From: Climacteris rufus
Taxonomy: Eukaryota > Chordata > Aves > Passeriformes > Climacteridae
NCBI GenBank assembly: GCA_013398175.1
Contig: VZRZ01004928.1
Span: 82,685-146,684, forward strand
Length of the DNA: 64,000 nucleotides
Direction: 5' to 3'
Shown here: in pieces, positions 51,601-62,419 of the stretch
Layout of the letters: each line of letters begins with the position of its first letter
Position numbering within the stretch: position 1 is the first letter of the stretch
Translations under genes and position numbers: made by a program
Notes under the pieces: model-generated
The model's input: only the letters and a program-made list of their open reading frames with translations
What the model was told of the DNA's origin: nothing
Database searches by the model: none

Positions 51601-54600
51601 ACCTAAATATACACAATTGGAAGTCAAAGAAATGAACATTGAAATTGCTAATTATGTACATGTGTCTGTTACCAGAGCAGCAGGTCTTTTCTTTTGTAAG
51701 TATTGACTCATTATTACCAGAAGTTCTTCTGCAGTCTGCTGCTCAGCAAAAGGTCAGTACATGACAAAGCCTGTGTTGCTCTCACAGCCATCGCTGCAGA
51801 GGTCATGGAGTTAAATGTGTTTTGGGGAAAGGTTAGTCTCCTAAGATCATCCTAAGATGCTGTACGGTGTTGTCTTCATGCTTGAGCCCACTGGGACTCT
51901 GGCTGGGGGTTGTTCTCTAGCTCCAGTTTAAAATACTATACACATGGAAGGCATGGTCTATCCATCACTGGTTTTATAGTACCAGGATAGAACACCAGCC
52001 TAGGATAGAGCAATGGAAATAGCTGCACCCTGCAGGGGAAGTGAGGATGAATCCTGACCCAGGCAGAGAGCCATTTTCTCCCCAGCTTACTCCCTTGTAT
52101 CATGAGCTCTGACCACATCAGCTTGTTACACTGTCAGTGCTGTCTGTAATCCCACCTCCATTCAAAGCCACAAGGACTGCTCAGTGCAGACTCCCACACA
52201 AGATGCACATGGGAGGGCAGAACACCAGTTTCTTAATCTGGTGACATGTCTGCCAACATGTGGCACCAAGAGGTCAGCCAGGACTCTTTTCTGAGCCCAC
52301 CTAGGACCAGCCAGAGGCACTCTCTGTGTAGAGTAAACCAGACATGCACAGGCAAATGCAACCCTCCAGGCATCTGCCCAGGGTGGGCACTGGGATTACA
52401 GGTGGTGGCAGCAGGATGATCAGGGTGCCTGGATCACCAGGCATCACCAGGACAGCAAGGAAAGAGCGCTGCACTGTGGGGAAGAATGGTTTTGTTCCAC
52501 TCCCCAAACCAGTGTAAAGCAAATTATTCCTGTTACTGTTATTCCTGTTGTTCTAGAGTTGCCACAATTTCATCTACCAAATGCATAGAGCAAAGATTAA
52601 ATGAGCTGTAAATTTCAAGTGACATATATAGACACAAGCGCATTTTGACACAAGTGAAAATATCAGACCTGATGTTCCTCCTCTCACTCTAAGGGACTTC
52701 TTATTTGATTTATTGAACAAGATAATGTTATGTAATGAAGAAAAACTTTATTCCCCAGTGTTGCTGCTACTTGGTGGAAAAAACCTACTTGTCATTTTTA
52801 CAGAAAGACTGCAGCAGGTGTGGAGAGAACACATTAACTTTGCCCTGTGCTCCAGGACCTGGGAGAATTTGAACACATTTATGTCAGTATTCATTATCAA
52901 TTACATCATACTTTCTCTCTTCAGGGGTTTTCCTCCACTTAACAGAAATCTTTTTTTCTTCATGGAGGATATCACAGTTTCTGCCACAAGTTTACTCCAG
53001 CCCTTCTTACTTGAGCCTGTGACCTGATCTCATTCCGAGGCACACGGCAGATAAGCAAGGATGGCATGTGAAGCTGGCACAATTTCAGAAGCCCTCACTG
53101 GGAGCCATTTGCTCCAGGAAATCACCTACATGCACCATGCAAGGGCTTCATGCTAGGCACCCACAAGGAGAGCTGCCTGAAGATTCACCCATAATCAGAA
53201 AAGCAGGAGGGAAAGTCTAAAAAATATCCCAGTGGTGGGATACCCACGTTGTGGTGGGATACAGGTTCCTGAGAATGCTGAACAATGCTGGCACCAAATT
53301 ACTTCCTTTTTGAAACTGGTAGAAAAATCAAATCTCCTTTATTATCTCAAAGCACTCCACCAAAAAAAACCTGAAAATCCAGAGTTAAGTCATTCTTCCT
53401 CAGATGAGCTAACCATGTCCGGCTAGTTTATAGGCACAAATGCATTGCTTGTCTTTACTCATTCAGAAAGCCTTTCAAAGTGTGTATGCAGGGATGTGAT
53501 TTTGCCATCTGAAGAGACTTTTGTGTGGCCAGATTCTTCAGCAAGTAAGGGCTGGCACTAGCTGAGAACTAAACCCATTTCTAAAACCTTGGACTTTTGT
53601 TTCTTCATGACTTTCAGAAATGTCCCCACAGCTACAAACATATTTCAACAATCCTTAAGGAAAACTAAAAACCTCTTTACCTCATTCTAGGATACTAGCT
53701 AGAGAGTCCTCGTGAAAACAACAAACTCGTGTTCTTTTTTCTACTTGTGAAAAAATCCATTACTGGCAGAAACACAGTTCGCATTAAGCGATCACTGGAA
53801 CCAAAGCCCGCGAGACACCAGAAGCAGAAGAAGAGAGGGGAGCCCAGAGAATTTCCAGGAGGTGTGCTGGCAGTCAAACCTACTTTTCCTTGACCAGGTT
53901 TTCCCAGAGGACACAATGAAAGTCCCAGAGACTTTCCTTTCCCCGGCCACCTCATGCACATGCAGAGGAAGGTGGGGCAGGGCAGTTCTGACCATCCCAG
54001 CACATTAGACCATCAAAAAAAGGGGAGGAAAAGGAGCTCCCGAGGGTGATGAATCCTTTAAATGAGCTTTTGCCTCGACCTCTTCCCAATTTTGTCTGTT
54101 GTGTGAGGTCACTAGGAAGGAGGGACAAGAGGTGTGGGGATGCCATCCAGACACTCTTCAAGGCAGTGCTGCGCTGCCAAACTAAACCACCTGCAGATGC
54201 TGCTGGTTCCATGGCTCAGGCTGTGCCTGTGGTAGCCAGTGCTGCCCATCCTGAGGCAGGGCTCTGCTCCCACTGAGAACAGCCCAGGACACTGCTGATT
54301 CGAAGAGGGCAGGAGTTGAGCATGGCAGTGCTACTTGGCATGGGCCAAAGTGGGTTCAGGGCTGGCTTTAACAGTTTATGTGTGATATTACAATTTATAC
54401 TGATTATAGATAATTACACTGCAGTGCCAGGGAGCACTCTCAAGTGCTTCTTAATCTACTAGTGCAGACAAACCCTGACTGGTGCATGCCTTGGCCATTT
54501 CTACCAGTCCCACAGCTGACATTTCAAATGGGCAGCCCTCGGTGAGTATTTCCCAGTGGCACAAAGATGGGTGGTGTTGTCTGGCTCCTTTGTCCTTCAG

Positions 54601-56136
54601 GGACCAGGGCAGCTCTGTAGCTCTTGTGATCTGTTGGGTGCTCTGCTGCCCCACCACCACCAGCAGTACCCACAAGAGCTGCCCTGCAGATGCTCCCTTA
54701 GGGGTTGGTTTGGCTCAGTCAGACAGGCTGGGAAGGAACGTAAAAATACATGCAAGAGGAGGATTTGTGGTCTTGGTTGTATCAGTGTGGGCAGAGACTG
54801 ATGCCTCTGAAATAAGCAGCAGCACTCAATTTGAACTAGCCATCCCAAGGTAGGTCCAGGCTTAAACAGAATAAGCTAGGTTGGAATTTGAGCTGGTCTA
54901 CAGCAAAACTCTTTTCTAAAGCTACTTTGTGCCACTAGCATCGCTCAAGTCAGAGCAGTTACTCTGGAGTTCTAACAACACAGCAATAAACAGATTTTTA
55001 TCTAAATGGGTTTAAAAGCTGACAGCCTGGTTATGGGGACTGATGAGATTTCCTTTATTGACTGTGCAATCAGTGTGATTTAGTGGCTCCACAGGGGCCT
55101 TGCTGAAGGCTCTCCAGGACCCAGCTGTGACAACCCCCCCTCCCCCCAAGTTCTGCTGGGCACTGCTGCTGGAGACGGTAGTGGTGGTACTGGGACCTTG
55201 TTCCTCCCCCTCATCTTCCCACCATCCTGATCGTGCCTTCCTGGTGTCCTGACCTCCCATGGGGCCAGTTATTTGTCTGGCATCACACCCCTGCTTTCCA
55301 AGGTAATAAATTACTGCGGGAAGCAGCTTTGCACTGGACCTCATTAACTGCAAACACTGTCATCCCTTTGCCTGCCACACCATGCAAGCCAGACATCCAT
55401 GACTATCTGCAGCAGATACACATCTCTCAAGCTCCCAGGAGGACCCACAGGTCTGTGGCAGATGGTGCACTGGACTGATGGATACACAGGGCTGGGAAGG
55501 CTAGTCACCCTCCTTGCCTCTTGGGATCATATCCCAGCACAGCCCTTCCTGTGATGCTCCATTCCTGTGCCATTGCAAGGGATTTTTGGACATTGTTAAT
55601 ATTAAAAAAAAAAAAAAAGGGGGATGTAAGGTGAAGAGCTTTATTTGGTACTGTCTTGTTCCATTTTCAGAGACTGCTGGTACTCTAAAGCATCAGGCTT
55701 AAGTAAAATAGATACATGAAAATAGAAATGAAGTGTCAAAGTGCAGTAAGATGGATCCAGCCCCGTGCTATGGATGCAAGTACTGTGGGTGTGTTATATC
55801 TAAAGAAAATAGCAAATTTTTTTTCAATGTATATTGAAAGGTTACTTTTTAATAAATTTAAGTAAAAATTTATCTTGGGGCAGCCAGCATCCCAATATTC
55901 TCTGCTGAAGAGTCACTTACTATTTTCTTTTTATTTCTTCTCTACTTTCTCACCAGCAACAGAAAAATAAAAAGAGGTTAAAAAGAAAGAAATGGGAATA
56001 AGAGAGAGAAAAATATGTATACCTGAAATTTTCATTTTTTTTACAATGTTTCTACAGACAGCTTTGAAGAAAATGTAACTATGATTTGTTTCTCTTTTTT
56101 CCTCCTAACTCCATTTTTTTTCCCTTTACATAAGCT

Positions 56137-56198
56137 CTTTCTTATTGGAAAATACTCCGTTCCTGCACTTTCTTATTGGAAAATAGTCCATTTCTGCT
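56137..56198. repeat. 31-bp tandem duplication, two copies
   Basis: Units 56137-56167 and 56168-56198 both start CTTTCTTATTGGAAAATA and differ at a few bases further on. Confidence 0.9.
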
Positions 56199-56929
56199 AG
56201 CAGACCTAGTTTAGAGGAGCAGGAGGAACAATGGAAAACCAGATCAGTTGTCAAGTAAAATACTCTTCCAGACTTTATATTTGGAAGCTCTGAAGTTACT
56301 ACTTACAATCCATTCACCTCTGTGTAAGGGAACTATGCAGAGAGTCCCTCATTTTTTGCAGAAAAGTCTGTTTGACAGAGCTGACAATGTCATGAAGAAA
56401 TGTTACGTTTCAGTGCAGAGATTCAGTCGTCAGCAATTTTCTTTTTGTTTCTCAGCCATCACCTCGCTCCTGCCTGAGGTCAGACTACATGATGTAACGC
56501 TCCCCTCTGGCCTGGCAATCGATGGGCCAGCGGTCGGGGCTTCTCTCCCTGCTGACAGCAGCGTTTGCTGCAGCTGAGACCCCCCCGGGGACAGCCTTTG
56601 GTGCTGGGCTCACACCAGGCTACCAGGTGCTATGGGACAGCGTTCACAGCATGCACTAACGTGAAACGTCTCTTGCAATGATGTTAAACCTCTCCAGAAG
56701 AAGAAGAAGAACAAAAACCCTCTTAAACTCTTTCTCTCACACAGACATAGCCAAGAAACCCACCAGATTTATTTGAACCATGTCCATTTACTCGTGGCCA
56801 AGAGTTTTATTTTGTTTGTTCCGTCTTTCAAGACTCTGCTGCTCCTAACACAGTGCCAGAGCAGTTTGACAGCGCTGTGATATCGTCAAGCAGTCTCTTT
56901 AAATTCCATCTCTGGCAAGTGCGGGACTA

Positions 56930-57480
56930 CACGTCGATCTCGCCCCTGCTCCTCTGACCCTGACTCCACTCCCGCGCCCCCTTTCCCTGGACAAGGAGAG
57001 CTCTGCAGTGCGGGGCTGGGAGCAGGAACCCGCGGAGCCCAGCGGTCCGGGACCGGCCCAGTGCCCGGGGAGCGCATCTCCCGAGTTGGGGCTTGCTCGC
57101 CAGCAGATTCAGGACCGGGCTCAGATCCCCAGGCTCGCACCCTCAGCTCTCTCTGTGCCCGAGCCACCCGCGGCAGCAGCGGCCGCATCACCCGTGAGGC
57201 CCGGGAGGGACGGGGCNNNNNNNNNNNNNNNNNNNNNNNNNNNNNNNNNNNNNNNNNNNNNNNNNNNNNNNNNNNNNNCCCGGGGCCGGGGCCGGGTCCG
57301 CCTCGGGCGCGGAGCCGCAGCGAGTGAGCGGAGACCCCGGCGCCGGCCGCCCCCGGCCCTCCCCGCCGAGGGAGGAGCCGCTCCCTCCCGCAGCAAACCC
57401 CGGGGGTCCGCCGCGATGCCGAGCGGGCCGCGGGCAGCCGCGGGCTTGCCGGAAAAGGGGAGGCAAAAATCAATAGGCAC
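56930..57480. promoter_or_regulatory. CpG island with internal assembly gap; likely promoter and first exon
   Basis: CG dinucleotides are dense on both sides of a run of 62 N (57217-57278), with GGGGCC-type repeats touching the gap. Long ORFs cross the gap on both strands, but such ORFs are expected at this GC content. Human gene order would place FNDC1 here on the plus strand. Its signal-peptide exon was not recognised and might lie in the gap, so gene identity and direction stay open. Confidence 0.6.
57217..57278. other. Assembly gap, 62 N
   Basis: A run of 62 N lies inside the GC-richest part of the CpG island. The true length of the missing sequence is unknown. Confidence 0.99.
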
Positions 57481-58300
57481 GGGGAGAAACGAAGTGAAAA
57501 GTGACTTACAAAGAGAAAACCCTTCACGGGTTCTTCACAGCCAACCCTTCACAGCCAAGCCCTCCCTGATAGGATTATTACTGAGGCAGCGTGCAGGTAT
57601 GAATGTAACACTGTAGGGTTCCGAAATAACGAGCACCAGTGATGGGGAAATTGCAGCCCAAATTTGTACCCGTCAGGCATGAAGGAATGAGGGACGGGAC
57701 CAAGCGACATAAGGGATAGGGGGTCTGTGTCACCGCTGGCCTGGATGTAAAGACTGTAATACACTCATCATCCATACAAGAGTCCACTTAGGTCTGGAAC
57801 ACGCATCCTCATTGTTCTCCTGGGCACAGGTTTAAGGAATCTCCCTTTTAATTCTGGTAAGAATTGCACAGAGCTCTTAAGCAACTGGGATTGACTTTCT
57901 GCTACATAACATTCTCCATCTTCTTATTGAAATCTAAGTGACCCGAGCACTGGGAAGCTCTATCAGTTCACAGTGGGTTATTTCTGCTATAGACTTGCTT
58001 GTACTTAACCGCCCTATTTTACAAGTGACCTGCTCTCACTGAGTTGTGCTGCTTGGCAGCTAGAGATAAAGTTGAAGGATTTGTTTCAAGTAATGATGAA
58101 TTGCCTCCAGATGGGACACTAGCTCTTGCAGTCTGGATTATAGTATTTTTACTATGAAAAAAAGCGTAAGAACTGCTCTTTCCCATGAGAAGGACAAATG
58201 TCCTGTCAAATGTGGTCTGGTTAATAAGAGCTCCAGTTTGTCCTTGAGGAGGGATGAATTACCATGTCTCTGACTGTCCACAATGCACTCCTTAGGGAAC

Positions 58301-58317
58301 AAAAAAAAAACNTAAGG

Positions 58318-58357
<40 letters not shown>
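58301..58357. repeat. Long poly-A with one ambiguous base
   Basis: Ten A, then CNTAAGG, then 40 consecutive A (58318-58357). The single N at 58312 points to unstable sequence or assembly around the homopolymer. Confidence 0.95.
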
Positions 58358-58359
<2 letters not shown>

Positions 58360-58892
58360 AAAAACCGCAAGACAGCAAAACATAGCACCTTTCAAAACCA
58401 CTCAGCCCCCTTGAAAGGACAGGTAGATACAGACTCATGCACAAATTGCATCGAATGACAGCAGCTCTGCCCCTGCTTGTGTACAGCCAGCTGCTGCCGA
58501 TCCGCCACCTAGCTCTGCCAGCATTATCCTCCCTTTCCTGGCTCTGTGTGATCCAGGGATTTCTGGAGGGCTTTTTGGTTTGTTTAGGTTTTTTTCCTCT
58601 TGTATTTTTTTCAGCTTTATTACTGAGTACATCACTGGTATAAAATATTAACAAAACTTCTTTCCCAAGCTGCTGGGTTCTCTCTGTGACATCTTCTGGC
58701 AGCCTGCAAAAAATCAACAGGGAAGTTACACGAGGTTTGGCATCATCACTGCAACTATTGTGAAGGCTCAGTTAAGCCCTCCAGGACATGAATGCAGGCC
58801 AGCTTCTCAGGAAGTTGCAATATGTTCCCAGACAGCATGATCGGTAGTGATTGATTTCTACATTTACAAATGTGTTTATTATTTTATATTAG

Positions 58893-58978
58893 CTCAAATT
58901 GGACAGATAAAAGACCTCCAGAGAAGTGAGACAGACCATTGCTTGCAGATGAAAAATGTTTTCTGTATTGCTGCAAAG
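58893..58978 (+). other. Candidate 86-nt exon downstream of the CpG island
   Basis: Acceptor TTATTTTATATTAG and donor GCAAAG|GTAAGA enclose 86 nt that are open in one plus frame (AQIGQIKDLQRSETDHC...). It does not resemble the fibronectin type III start of FNDC1. It could be an exon of a non-coding transcript, or chance. Confidence 0.2.
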
Positions 58979-59917
58979 GTAAGAATTTTTTTCCAAGCTC
59001 ACAAAATGTCTTGGCCAGGACCTTTCTGCATGTAAAATACTGGATAATTTAAAGATGACAATCGAAGACTAAAATGAGAGAAATCAGAATTGCAAACGTG
59101 GTCATCCTATTTCTTACAATCCATATTTCTTTTGATGCTTATGCTAAAAAAAGAAACAGTTTTGATCTGCACAAAGCCTCATATGTTTTAGCAGTGTAAG
59201 ATTAACTGGGATGCCTAATTAAAACAGGCAGTCACCAATTAAGATAATAAAAAATTGCTATTTGAAATTCATAAGAGACTGAGAAGTTAAAGAGACACTT
59301 ATCGAAGAGCTTAGCAGGTTTTCATTTGCAGATACTTAAGGAAAAAAAAAAAAAAAGGTGAAGACGCCCTCTGGAACACAGCCCAGTAAAATCAGAGAGG
59401 AGCCTTCGAGCTCCTGTGACGCTTCATTACCAAAGTGCCTGCTGCTCGCCAGCCCCTCTGCTTTTGCACTCCATCTGCCATGTCTTGTACATACTGAGCT
59501 CCAGGCTCTGCTACCATCACTTGTGCTGACAGCTACCCCTCAGGTGTCCCCGACAGCCCTGCTCGGACCACCTGAACAGCGCAGGACCTGCACCAGCAGC
59601 CGGGTTTTCCTTGGGACAGGGACAGCATTTCACTGATACGCAGGCAACATTGCTCGCTCTCACTGCCTCTCAGAAGCTCTGTGCAATACATCAGCAATAA
59701 CAGTAATAGTAATAATAGTAAGAATAATAATGAGTTCAAAGAATTTATGTCAATTCTCCAACTTGACGTTTCATTCACATTTATTTGCGCCATCTGAAAA
59801 GCTGACTCAGTCTTCTTGGCCTGCTGTTACAGAGTGAATTAGCTCAGAGGGGAACATACGTATGTCCAGGTATATGACCATATGGACAAAGCCTGTGAGT
59901 TTGTACATGCATGGGAG

Positions 59918-60012
59918 TGTGGTGGGTTAACCTTTGCTGGCTGCCAGATGCCCACCCAGATGCTTTCTCACTTCTCCTCCCCAGCAAGACAAGGGGAGAA
60001 AATGAGATTTCA
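59918..60012 (-). repeat. ERVL 3' LTR remnant (LTR 3' end only)
   Basis: About 95 bp matching 62131-62222, joined directly to reverse-transcriptase-like sequence near 60012. The outer plus-strand edge TGTGGTGGG corresponds to the CA end of the LTR. Confidence 0.85.
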
Positions 60013-60453
60013 AAGAAATCCTTGTGAGGCTTCCCAATGACTCCTTGGCTCTCCAACTGATGAATCATGGATGGGAACGGGGAGTCTGGGTTGATGTATA
60101 TTGCCAAAGGTGCACTGTCATGGTAGCCGTGGGCACCTGCTCTTCTTTGACATGCAGAAACCCCACAGCACAGGGAGCCTCCAGGAGGCTTAACAAGACA
60201 GGCAGATGTTTAAATTTCTCTAAACCAATAGCAACTACAACAAACGCCCATCACTGCCTTTTTGGGTCCTTGAAGTCCCCTCTCTTGAGACAGTCTATGC
60301 CAAGGACACATGGGGCCTCTGAGCTGGCATACTTTTGCCATTTTTCTCTTTTAAGCTCACCTCCACTTCCAATATAGACAACTTTTGGGATGCCCCTCAA
60401 TCCAGAAACCCAGATGGGTTCCTCTCTGGTGTACTGTAATGGCATTAGGGTAA

Positions 60454-60471
60454 CTGTGCACCAGTGTCTAC
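60454..60471 (-). pseudogene. ERVL protease active site in a broken frame
   Basis: The minus strand encodes VDTGAQ, the aspartic protease motif of retroviruses, preceded by an Ala-Leu. A stop follows within three codons. Protease-like sequence resumes in another frame and includes an LGID word near 60300. Confidence 0.85.
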
Positions 60472-60499
60472 CAATGCTTTAGATTTCTGTGGATTCAGT

Positions 60500-62130
60500 G
60501 TGCCAGGCCATGGAATCCACACAGCCCAGTAAACCTGGTCACCTCTTTCGTCCTCCTGACCAAAGGCAGTGACCCTCTACTCCAGGCTGGAGACCCTTGC
60601 AGTGTCAGACCATAAGTCCCTGCACCAAAATGAAGGGAGGCACTCTTAGTCTTCTCCTGTACCTGGGAGATTGCTGGTTGCCTTCCACCCTCTCAACAGA
60701 AGCTGAACTGACAGCTGCCTTGGATGGCCCTCCTTATCGTCTGTCTTCCCAGTCAGATCGTGTACCCGGGCTCCCAACATGGAGGAGGGCTCCCCATCCC
60801 ACTTCCTCATGAGGTCACTCAGGAGGAACAAGACTGGCACACAACATGTGTCTGGGTGCCCCTGACTATCAAGGCAGAGATGGGGAGAGGGACAGTTTTC
60901 TTCAAGAGTCACAATCAGTGGGATGCTCTCTCCACAGCTAGTTTACTCAAGTCTGGTCAGGCCATCATCTCCAGGCAGTTGGAATATAACAATGGTGAAT
61001 TTCAGACAACCCTTCTGCACTTGCTCATGTACACTGGCCATACAAATCTCTGGAGACAGGGTTGTCTCCAGAAGAAGGCTTTCCAGCACTGCTAGTTCTC
61101 TCAGGTATTGGCTGCCTTCTCCAGTGGTAGTGGCAGCAATCTGCTTGCCTGGCTGGTGGCTATAATGTTTCAGCATATTTTGAAGTTTGCCCAGGTTTCA
61201 GAACTGGTCATTTCTCTCACTTCCTCCTCTTGCTGTCTTGCTGAAGGGACAGCTGCCTGATCAGAACCTTCCTCCTCCTGCTCCTGTACTAATTCATGGT
61301 ATGGACCCATTGACCTCTACATCCAGTGATTCTTTTTGACTGCTAAGGCAATTACTGTAGTTAGGGCTTGGGTCCCTATGTTATCCGTGGTGTTCCCAGG
61401 TGTGGTTTGGGTCCCTGTCTTAACCATGTTCCCCTGTTGGTGCTGAAGGGAGGCTCAAGAAGCACAAGGAAAGCCCCAGTGTAGTGTCAAGAGCTGCTGG
61501 ATTTCACTGGGGCAGGCAAAGCACCCTTCCACAAGTACTGTGCCAATTCAGCAGGATTACAGGCCTGCAGAGGCACAAGATCACAGGCTACAGGAGGTGA
61601 TAACCACACCAGGCACTGGTCCATGTCCTCCCACACATCATGAAGGCACCCAGGGATAGATGGCCTAAAGGCACATTTCGTCACCTCACTGGCACGCTGT
61701 TTCCTCATAACACCAGCCTAAAACTAGTTTCTATGCAAATGACAAGAAGATGACATTAGTCAAGCAGCTTAGATAAGGATGTGGTGAGGACCTCAGAGAT
61801 GAAGGCAGACACATCAGTTCCAGAGCAGAAGAGAGAGGTGCGATCCCTCAGCTCTCCGCAGGACAGCCCTCCTGGCACAGGAGCAGTGCCTGTGCCAGGG
61901 CCAAGCACAGGGCTGCTGCTTTTATCAGAATGTTTCCAGGCACAGCCAAACACAGAGATAAGCGCTGCAGCAAAGACAAGAGCTGAAAGCAGCACTGCAG
62001 AGCCCTAGGCTCTGTTACACTGTAAATCAAGCGAGCGCTGTGAGCCATGCAGAAGCCTGCCAATTATCAGCTACCACAGCTATAGTGTGCCCAGATCAAA
62101 ACTGGCCTTATCTGGTGCCCAAGAAAAAGG
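60500..62130 (-). pseudogene. ERVL gag-like region and leader, degraded
   Basis: The minus strand carries several disconnected ORFs of 70-90 codons between stops, lying between the 5' LTR part and the protease. One at 61995-61756 starts with a hydrophobic run and a Cys-Ala-Trp word that I associate with avian ERVL leader or gag ORFs. A primer-binding site was not resolved. Confidence 0.6.
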
Positions 62131-62410
62131 ACTGGTGGGTTGATCTTGGCTGGCTGCCAGACATCCACCTGGATGCTTTCTCACTCCCCCTCCCCAATAG
62201 GACAGGGGGAGAAAATAAGATTTAAAAACTCCTCAAGGGTCAAAGACAGTAAGAAAAGCAAAAGTTGTGCATGCAACCTAAGCAAAAAGAGGAATTTGTT
62301 CCCTGCTTCCCATCAGCAGGCAGAAGTCCAACCAGTCCCCGGGAAGCAGAGCCTCAGCACATGCAATGATGGCTTGGGAAAACAAACACCATAATCCTTC
62401 TTTCCCTGAG
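62131..62410 (-). repeat. ERVL 5' LTR, partial
   Basis: After the block shared with the 3' remnant, the plus strand continues through AAAGCAAAAGTTGTGCATGC, CTGCTTCCCATCAGCAGGCA and GGAAAACAAACACCATAATC. These are landmarks of the antisense avian ERVL LTR. The U3 portion beyond about 62410 is missing or too diverged to follow. Confidence 0.75.
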
Positions 62411-62419
62411 GTTTTGTTA

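Larger units (their letters stand above)
38773..56900. other. Non-coding stretch left of the second CpG island
   Basis: No exon was recognised. ORFs of 100-200 codons (for example 43150-43716 minus and 49808-50410 minus) lie in GC-richer patches and have no family resemblance. Contents seen are repeat copy B (42690), a probable MIR (45430), an A-run (55603-55618), a 31-bp tandem duplication (56137) and a GAA-rich run at 56698-56712. Confidence 0.55.
57500..59915. other. Non-coding stretch between CpG island and ERVL relic
   Basis: No recognised gene. It contains the poly-A above, a weak exon candidate (58893), an A-run at 59342-59356 and an AT-rich run of AATAATAGTAA type at about 59697-59730. 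Confidence 0.5.
59918..62410 (-). mobile_element. Defective ERVL-type endogenous retrovirus (gag, pro, start of RT; truncated LTRs)
   Basis: Two direct repeats bound the element: the LTR 3' end at 59918-60012 and again from 62131. Both read GGTGGGTT on the plus strand and continue through CTGGCTGCCAGA and a GGGGAGAAAAT block. This antisense pattern is known from avian ERVL LTRs. On the minus strand the 5' LTR part (about 62410-62131) is followed by a leader and a gag-like region to about 60700. A protease follows with the VDTGAQ active-site motif at 60471-60454, then the first residues of reverse transcriptase (to about 60015). The rest of pol and most of the 3' LTR are deleted. Several stops and frame breaks, including a TAA just after the protease motif, show it cannot encode functional proteins. 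Confidence 0.85.

Noticed and set aside
56886..57616. Long ORFs of about 200 codons across the CpG island on both strands
   Set aside because: They run through 62 N, which are open by default, and high GC lowers stop frequency. A signal-peptide-like start on the minus strand was considered, but nothing else supports it.
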